A stretch of DNA of 64,000 bases from Zygnema cylindricum (Eukaryota > Streptophyta > Zygnematophyceae > Zygnematales > Zygnemataceae): contig JBBHKE010002012.1 of assembly GCA_037447655.1 (NCBI GenBank), positions 9,732 to 73,731 of the forward strand. Direction: 5' to 3'. The translations under genes were made by a program, and so were the position numbers. The notes under the pieces were generated by a model. That model saw only the letters and a list, made by a program, of their open reading frames with translations. It made no database searches and was not told the origin of the DNA. Shown here in pieces: positions 57,070 through 64,000 of the stretch. The stretch's first letter is position 1. Each line of letters starts with the position of its first letter.

Positions 57070-57539
57070 AGTTGCTTCTGTCCAAGTCTAGAAGAGAGGA
57101 AAGTAGAAAGTTTGGGATGGAGGAGAAAGCTTGGGATGGAGGAGGGTAGAATAGAGGGAGGCGGCGTCTGTGCGGTTTCGTTTTCAACAGTCCATGGCGC
57201 CTTCTTTAAAAAAAAAAATGAACAAGACGTTCGTACATTTTTAAAACTTAACGTGCGCAAATAGTGTGAAACTCAATGTCTCTTTTCAAAAATGTCCGTA
57301 TATTTTGGAAAAAATAACGTACAAGTTCCGTGAATTTTTTGTTTAGTTTACTGGACAAAAAATACTAATAAATGCGACATATGATTTCGCTAAATTTCGT
57401 ACATTACCGTAAACAACCGTTTATATTACGCAGAAAACGCTGTACTTTTTACATAATTTGTCCGTTCAGTTTTACCGAACAGAAAGTACATCGCGATTTT
57501 TTGCGATTTTTTCAAAAGTCACGAATTATACGTTTCAAT
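57070..57539. other. Flank between hAT transposase and hAT-type element
   Basis: No gene is seen. The TSD GTTTCAAT of the following element is at 57532-57539. Confidence 0.5.
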
Positions 57540-58090
57540 TAGTGTTGGGTATCGAGGACCTTTTGCCGATATTCGATATATATCGAATTTCAAGTACTCG
57601 ATAATCGATATATCGCTTTGATATATCGAAAATCAAAATATCGCGATATATCGCCGATATATCGTATCGCCAATATATCGAGGCATTACAAAAAAAATGA
57701 AAATTTTCACAGGTCTCAAAAGTCACGTGCGTTCGGACACGTTGACTGTAAAATCTTAGAAATACGGTTTTTTCCTGAAAGTCAGCACAAGGAAGGAGAT
57801 CTCTGAGGTACATTGACGCGGTACACTTGCGAACTACACGTACATAATACGCAAGTACGGATTTCCATACGAAAATGGTCGGTTTTCAAATCTTTGACGA
57901 TTTTAGAGAATTTGATCGTCAACTTACCTGGAACCACTCAAATAAAAACACGTAAGTAAAAACATGTTTACAGACGATACGCGATGTAACCGAGGCCTCT
58001 GTTAAACATAAATTTTGTTGTCTGTATTATTACAAAGACCTCCTAATGTAACTATACCGTAAATAAGTTATTATATGAATTACAAAATTT

Positions 58091-58867
58091 GGGTATGTCC
58101 CCATGTGCATAAGTAAGGGTTTTTTTTCTGTCGTTTTCTTGTAAACTTAGCGCCGTACTGTCTAAGTTGCTACCGTACGAAAGAATTGCAAATTTGTATA
58201 GGAAAATTTGCGTCATCCTCGAATTTAAGATGTATGAAAATTGTCGTCTTTTGTTTTTCGACCCACTTCCATGAAAAAAAACGTCATCTTCAACCTTACG
58301 TTTAAAACGCAAGCGCGATGTGTTTTAAAACTAAGTATTTTTGATAAACAAATAGGAACATATAATCGCACGTGCCGTAATTTTCGAAAATTTTCATACG
58401 ATTTCCAAGGACAAAGAAAAGTACAGAATTCGCTATATTTTGTCCTTTTGCGTTCGAATACGACGAAGAAAAGTACACAATTTGTTTACATTTGTCCGTT
58501 TTCGTCCTGTACGGATTTATTTTTTGCAGTGGTCTTCAAATTTCGATGCCATTTCACGTCGACCGGATAGGAGACGCAAAGGCAAAGCGCCTCGTCTTCA
58601 ACCGTGAAACAGCACAGGCTGGAAGGCGGTATGTCTACAATGTCACGGTAAGACATGCGACGTCACAAGCAGTTCCAAAAAATAACGTGCGACCACAGAT
58701 TGTAGACGTTGACAACCGTCATAGGTATTTTCAACGTATACAATCGTCACAAGCGTATGTTACGATTTCGTCTTTACAGACATAGGGACACTTGAAAACC
58801 GGGTCTGGCGGATCCGCGCTAAAATACAAAGTAAGTTCGATAAGTTACAAGTACATGGGGACATACC
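58091..58867. mobile_element. GGGTATGTCCCC-type DNA element nested in hAT element
   Basis: Ends GGGTATGTCCCCATGT and ACATGGGGACATACC are inverted. The right 190 bp match 274-466, and internal blocks match 19072-19797 (inverted) and 41215-42035. No coding sequence; flanking duplication not clear. Confidence 0.75.
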
Positions 58868-58871
58868 ATTA

Positions 58872-59823
58872 GGGTACGTCCCCATGTATTAAAGTATCGA
58901 CTTTAATATGTCGTTTTCACCGAAAACGCAGTTCGTACGAGAAAAACTTTAGCCGTACAAAAAAATCAATTCTTTAAAAGTACAGCAAGCCTCAAGTCGA
59001 TACTTTGAATTTACTTCATGTTTGTCATCATGCGAACGCATTTTGGTGTTTTCTTTTTTTTTCGACCCACGCGCAAGAGAATCTAGCCCGTCAAAAAACT
59101 TCATCGAAAATCACCTGACGACCTGATTTGAGGGAAAGAACCGCCCAAACAGCGAATGAAAAATGACCCACGCACACGCCACACGAGTGGGAAAATTTAA
59201 GGACGAGGGAGAGTACTCGCTATTTTTCTCCCTGCCCGTCTCGTGCCTGTACGAAAAAGACGAGGATGTACGGACAAAAATCTGGGGTGTAGGACCTCCA
59301 ATTTCATTCATGGGTCCTCGGTAGAATTTTGCATCGTCGTCGCCTCTCCCCTCTCCCTCTCACACTATCACTTTTATCTCACACTTTTTAGAATGAGGCA
59401 CGACAAAACTGGTATGAAATGAAAGATATTTGAAAAATATTTTTTTTGACACCTTTATGTATATTTTTATGGCGAGTATAGCGAAAAAGGTTGAGAAAAC
59501 GAAATCGGGTATCCATGGCCGAAAGTTCTTGAAATCTGTGACGTCACAAGTGAGCGTGACGTCACAATGTTACAAACCCTAAACATCTGCCATGTCACAA
59601 AATTACAAAATTGTAGACGTCTACAACTGTCGCTGTTTTTGTTGGCGTCAACAATTTCGTAGTCGTCGTCAACCGTCACAAAGTTGTACCTACGTCTACA
59701 CCCGTCACATTTCAAAGTTCCGATTCCATTTTCGCACATAGGGACGCTTTTCAAAGTAGTACGGAACACTTCACTACAGTCCAAAATACTTTTTCAAAGT
59801 ATCACCGACATGGGGACGTACCC
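58872..59823. mobile_element. GGGTACGTCCCC-type DNA element with TTA duplication
   Basis: Perfect inverted ends GGGTACGTCCCCATGT / ACATGGGGACGTACCC with TTA at both sides (58869-58871, 59824-59826). The 3-bp TTA duplication would fit PIF/Harbinger-type transposition. Its interior differs from the neighbour but is shared with 20240-20690. No transposase. Confidence 0.8.
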
Positions 59824-60458
59824 TTAGTACTTTTTTGTCGGTTACATTTTGCGGTGTCTACCTTTAAGTCATGGAACGAAAATCACGTCGTACGTGGCGT
59901 ATCAGACAATTTGTCTTTTTGGCTAAAATAACATATTATATATAAAAAAAAATTTTAAATTTAAAAAAATACTATACATCGCGATATATATCGTGATGGT
60001 TTATGTTGGTCCCAGTACGATATATCGAGGATTCCGCTCGATCAATATTTGATATATTGAATATCGAAATCATCGCGATATGAATTTACCCCAACACTAG
60101 TTTCAATCGCAAAAAAGGAAAAAGTCGCGCGATTTGAACAACAAGGCCTAAAATCCAAAAAGTTTTTATACGTGGGCCCATATCGGTACGGCTTCGCCTA
60201 TGGGGGAAGATCTTGTCCCGACCAGCAGATCTGTTCACGTGGTATAATCTCAATGGCTTTTAAAATTCCAGTAGGGTGCACGTGACTCCCAGACGTTGCT
60301 CCTACGTGGCGATTTCCTTAAGCTCGATTTCTCAAATCCGACAACTCCAGCAAGTGTCAAAAAATATCTTGGTAACAGATTCATCTCCGTCGGAACGAAT
60401 TTATTGGACGGTCAAAATGTGCTCCCTAAAAACCGGAGGATAGTACGGTACGGTATAG

Positions 60459-60674
60459 TACACTGTGTATCGCTGTTAGGGTTTGATGTTTCCACTTAAA
60501 ACGTCTTTGTCCGCGCACACATGTCCGATTTTCAGATAGAGACCACCAATCGGAAGGTGAGAATTTTCCCTTTCAATTGCAACCGTCAGATCTATATTCC
60601 GACAAGTGTGTACGGAGAAAAAATGTTTTTAAGTGTAAAAAAAAAGGTCATCACTAATAACGATACACGGTGTA
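60459..60674. mobile_element. MITE with ~25-bp TIR, copy 3
   Basis: TACACTGTGTATCGCTGTTA left and ACTAATAACGATACACGGTG right. The interior carries GCGCACACATGTCCGATTTT and its near inverse, as in the other two copies. Confidence 0.72.
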
Positions 60675-62100
60675 CTTTACAGTCAGAATCTTTCTTAAGC
60701 TGTACAAAATGGTACGTTACATCACCAGTTCAGTACAGTACAGTTCTTAGCTGGATTTACAAGTGATGTACGTTTTTGTACGGAAGGCAGAGATATATTT
60801 CGTTTAACGGCTCGGATCTACCATTTTCAGATTGCAGAATCGGAACCGTTCCCGGATTTCCGGAAATTGCGGTGATTTTGAAGATACTTCGAAGAACTTT
60901 CTTGAATTAGGGTTTGCTGAGATGTTGAAAACAGTATTACGAAATTTTTGCAACTAAAAGAAAATCATCGAATACTTTAAAACTTCAAAAATACCTTGAT
61001 ACCTTTGGAATTTTTTTTTTTTTTTCAACAAAAACTGTACAAAAAAGTGAACAAAAATATCTATCTTTATTTTAAATTTTGTAAAAAAGTGGTATTCAAG
61101 CTCTGTTTTTTTAGTTTTATTTAAAGAGGTGATATTTTACGAATCTTTTTTTTTCCGTATTTTATTTCAGCTGAAAGGTTTATGAAAGGAAGATATTTTT
61201 TGTGAATTTGAAGGATTTTCGGAGGAAGAAAGGGACAGAAAGGTACAAAATAAAGTCATTTTGGTAAAGTCAAAACAGTTTTTTTTTCCCCAGGAAACGA
61301 GTCAAGTTCTGATGGTCTTTTGACTCCTTTACATTTTTTTTTTTTTTGTTTTGAAGATCCTTTAGAAATGAAAAAATAACCTAAAAGTAATATATTTTAA
61401 CCCACACAATTTATAATTAACTGAAATAAATATATTAACTGAACAAATATATATATATATATATATCAACTCGCCGTTTTTCTTACTCTAAATTACGACG
61501 GATTGGAAATTTTGGGTTTGGGAGTTGGGGAATTAGCGACTTCGATAAATTCAACTATTATTTTCTACTCCTTTGTTTTTTGTCAGGTTTGGTTAATTAT
61601 TATTACCTTATTTCTCCGAGAAACGCGAAATTTTTCGTAGAATTGATTTTTAGGCCTTTTAAAGGTTTTTTGAAGGCTTTTTTGGGTTCTTTATTTATTT
61701 AAGTAAGTTGGAGAGGTTTTTGTTCACACTATTTCATCAGCACCATGTTTGAAAATTTATAAATGGAAAAAATAGCAATCATATAATGAGTGCACACAAA
61801 TCCGAAGAAAAACATTATGGAGTAAAATAAAAACATCTAAAAAAAAATGGAAAGCTTTTCATGTAAATGTAAAACTATGGTGAAAAAAAAGTTCACAATT
61901 TAAGAATAGTTTAAGAACTGACCCACATTATGAAACACTAAAAACTAATCATTCAAAAAATGGCCGAGAATTTGTCTTAATTTCTTATATTTCTCAAATT
62001 TCTTATTATGTCTTATGTTCTTATGTCTTCTATAGAAATTTTTATATTCTTATGTCTAAAAAACTATTTTGGGGAATACGTTTTTTATTTTTTTGAACAG
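60675..62100. other. AT-rich stretch, no supported gene
   Basis: Homopolymer runs and a short (AT)n at 61447-61466. A segment bounded by CAG/GT at about 61170-61240 has stops in all three frames, so it is not an exon. Confidence 0.45.
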
Positions 62101-62208
62101 CTTTTTAATGAAATAAATTGCCGGAGACCAAATAAATTGAATTGTTTCGAAGGAATTTTGTCGAATCGACCGTTTCTTATTATAGTCGGTGGAAGTGCAA
62201 TTTTTCAA
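62101..62208 (+). CDS. Candidate internal exon of unknown gene
   Basis: A 36-codon open segment lies between a T-rich acceptor (GAACAG) and the donor GTAAGAT. It reads LFNEINCRRPNKLNCF and RPFLIIVGGSAIFQ. Composition is less T-rich than its surroundings, as for the other exons in this window. It does not match ETF-QO or the CG-1 gene. Confidence 0.3.
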
Positions 62209-62379
62209 GTAAGATGTCTCTCCTTTTTTCCTTTTTTTTGTTTTTTTTTTCTCTCTATCCTTTTTTTTATTTCTTTGTGCCCTTCTTAAAGTTGATGTCA
62301 TAATCCGATCAAATTCAAATTCAAATTTAAATTTGAAAAATTAAAAGCCAAAATGTTAAGGTTGATATCGAATTCAAAT

Positions 62380-62515
62380 TTGAATTAGATGAATAGTTCA
62401 AATTGAAATTGAAACTGAAACTGAAACTGAAATTGAAATTGAAATTGAAATCAAAATCGAAATCGAAATTAAAATCATCGAAATAAATCGAAATCGAAAT
62501 CGAAAGTGATCAAAA
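62380..62515. repeat. GAAATT/GAAATC hexamer repeats
   Basis: Imperfect GAAATTGAAATC-type hexamers in tandem, non-coding. Confidence 0.85.
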
Positions 62516-62649
62516 TCATGTATCAACTTTTGGTCAAGAAAGGGAAGGAATATTGGTACAAAAAAACATATATAAACTTATTAAGTGAGAGGGTCAGATT
62601 TGCCATTTTTACAAAATTGCCCTCCAGATTGATAACGATACCTACGGTC

Positions 62650-63060
62650 CCTTCTCTTTCTCTCTATCTCTCTCTTTCTCTCACTTTCTCTCTCACTCTC
62701 TCTCTTTCTCTTTCTTTAATTCTTTTTTTTTATCCCCTTTTTTTCTTTTGTGCCTCTTTTTTTCTGTTTTTTTTTTTTTTCGCAAAAATAGGGTGGAAAA
62801 AGGGAAAAAGAACAAATTTTGGGAAAAAGAAAATCAGAGAGAGAGAGAGAGTGGTCCGTTTTTCTTTGAGATTGTGGGAGAGGGAGGGAGAGAGAGGGAG
62901 GGAGAGACAGAAAGTGGGATGGAAGAGGGGAGAGGGAGAAGAGAGGGACAGAAAAGTGGAAGTGAGAGTTTAGAAGAAAGAGGGCGAGGAGGGATTGATA
63001 AGAGAGACAGAGAGGAGAGGGAGAAAGTGGGGAGAGAGCGAAGATAAGAGGGAAAGTGGA
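62650..63060. repeat. CT-rich then GA-rich low-complexity tracts
   Basis: (TCTC)n at 62655-62720 and purine-rich GGGAGAGAG/GAGGGAGA at 62835-63060. ORFs of Arg/Glu/Gly or Ser/Leu/Phe type on both strands are compositional. Confidence 0.8.
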
Positions 63061-63519
63061 GGGGACTTTTTTTCGCGAAAAGAAAACCATATTTAACTTT
63101 CTTCTTTTCTGACATATTTCCCTCCCATCTGCAACCTTTCAAATACTCTTTTTTTATTTCTGTCTTTTTGTCCATTTTTGTCCTCTTTTGTACTCATTTT
63201 TTGTCTCATTGTGTGCCTTTTTTGTCTCTTTCTACCTCCCTTTTTCGTGCCCAGTTTCTGTCTTTTTGTTTGTACCCAGTTTTTCTTTCCTTTCGTACAA
63301 ATGTTTTATCTTTTAATTTCTGAATATTTGTCTTTTTCTGCGCCTTTATTTTTTCTCTTTTACCGCGCCCGTTGTTTTTTGTCACTTTGAATACACATTT
63401 TTTATTTTAACTTTTTTCTGATCTCATTTTACCTTTTCCTCTTCTTCTTTGAAACTTTTTTTTTCTTTTTTTCAACCGATTTTTTGTCTTTTTTGTACCC
63501 ATCTTTTGTCGTTTTGCAG

Positions 63520-64000
63520 GAGCAACACTAACCACGAGCACTCGCAGCCCTCCCATTTGACTTTGAAAAACGACAAAATTCCCACAGAGGTCAATTTAAC
63601 AATTTTCGGAGGACCCGAAGGCCGATATTGTCCCGCGGGAGTCTACGAGTAAGTTTTTTTTTTTTTTCTTTTTTCTTTTTTTGTCTATTAATTATTTTGT
63701 CTGTTTATTTATTGTTTATTACTGTTTATTGTTGTTTTCTTTTGTTTGTTTGTTTTTTTTTATTATTTTTTATTATTTTTATTTTAATTCATTATTTTAA
63801 TTCTTGTATATTATTTTTATTCTATTCTGTTTATATTTCATTTCTCCCGATCCTCGCATTTTTTTTTTCCATTTCTTTTAAATTTATTTATTTTTTATTT
63901 TTTTATTTCTTTATTTATTATTATTTTTTTTTTTTTATGTTTTTGCTCACAGGACGAAAGGTCGCGAGAAGCCTCCTGGTCCCAGCTTTGAGGTGGACCT
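63520..64000 (+). CDS. ETFDH: ETF:ubiquinone oxidoreductase, partial (two exons, continues)
   Basis: Exons 63520-63648 and 63953-64000, phase-compatible (GA|G). The first reads [15 protein letters not shown] and [13 protein letters not shown], the highly conserved part of ETF-QO just before its 4Fe-4S cluster; the Cys of RYCPAGVYE corresponds to the first cluster ligand. The second gives [16 protein letters not shown] and should lead to the remaining Cys ligands outside the window. The enzyme passes electrons from the electron-transfer flavoprotein to ubiquinone at the inner mitochondrial membrane. Earlier exons were not found in the T-rich sequence upstream. The 304-bp intron is extremely T-rich. 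Confidence 0.82.

Larger units (their letters stand above)
57540..60099. mobile_element. Non-autonomous hAT-type element with 8-bp TSD
   Basis: Starts TAGTGTTGGG, ends CCCAACACTA, and is flanked by identical GTTTCAAT at 57532-57539 and 60100-60107. TIR sequence and 8-bp duplication are those of hAT transposons. The outer arms (57540-57690 and 59960-60099) are rich in ATATCG words. The middle holds two other DNA elements (58091-58867, 58872-59823), inserted later. No transposase. Confidence 0.88.

Noticed and set aside
61170-61240. Possible exon between CAG and GGTAC
   Set aside because: All three frames contain stops.
62834-63175. GA-rich ORFs upstream of ETF-QO
   Set aside because: Low-complexity purine tract; sequence does not match ETF-QO, whose preceding exon should code the FDLLTSVALS-like segment.

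Overview
The window is nuclear DNA of a eukaryote, most likely a green-lineage organism and plausibly a charophyte (Chara-like) alga. Evidence: almost all recognisable coding sequence belongs to transposable elements; host exons are short and separated by T-rich introns with GT/AG borders; there is a CG-1 (CAMTA-type) DNA-binding domain; TTTAGGG-like degenerate repeats occur; and a Ty3/gypsy element carries a DNA cytosine methyltransferase, a capture reported before from charophytes and dinoflagellates (de Mendoza et al. 2018). The species is inference. No rRNA, tRNA, CRISPR or prokaryotic operon was seen.

Layout. 1-5400: remnants of DNA transposons, then a degenerate AT-rich repeat array that switches orientation near 3120. 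5405-18043: a young, nearly complete Ty3/gypsy retrotransposon on the minus strand, inserted in that array with a CTTA target duplication. In transcription order it has a 5' repeat, a self-primed type primer-binding site, ORF0, gag-protease, a cytosine-5 methyltransferase, RT-RNase H-integrase with a C-terminal PHD finger, a polypurine tract, a full LTR, and an extra copy of the first 214 bp of U3. 18044-22480: several non-autonomous DNA elements with GGGTACGTCCCCATGT-like ends, low-complexity CT tracts and an LTR fragment. 22575-26200: a seven-exon plus-strand gene with a CG-1 domain followed by a perfect-period heptad array; one exon has a 1-nt frame disruption. 26200-29600: minisatellites and an inverted copy of the DNA element. 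29618-36122: a degraded Ty1/copia element on the minus strand with the RT core missing, a tandem partial second copy, and another LTR inserted in gag. 36123-43960: LTR fragments, hAT MITE, a second copia gag-protease relic, a TIR element. 43960-46010: scrambled pseudogene copies of the CG-1 gene. 46016-51834: an LTR and a non-coding LTR element with ~240-bp internal repeats. 52800-60700: MITEs, a broken hAT transposase, and a 2.56-kb hAT-type element (8-bp TSD GTTTCAAT) containing two other DNA elements. 63520-64000: 3' exons of an ETF:ubiquinone oxidoreductase gene that continues past the window.

The central system is the gypsy element. It joins, in one young copy (repeat copies about 99.5% identical), a captured DNA methyltransferase, a PHD-finger integrase, tRNA-independent priming, UAG/G-tract junctions between ORFs, and terminal repeats arranged as B-I-A-gc-B-A instead of LTR-I-LTR. 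The last arrangement is what integration of a two-LTR circle through an LTR-internal palindrome (GACAGCTGTC) would give.
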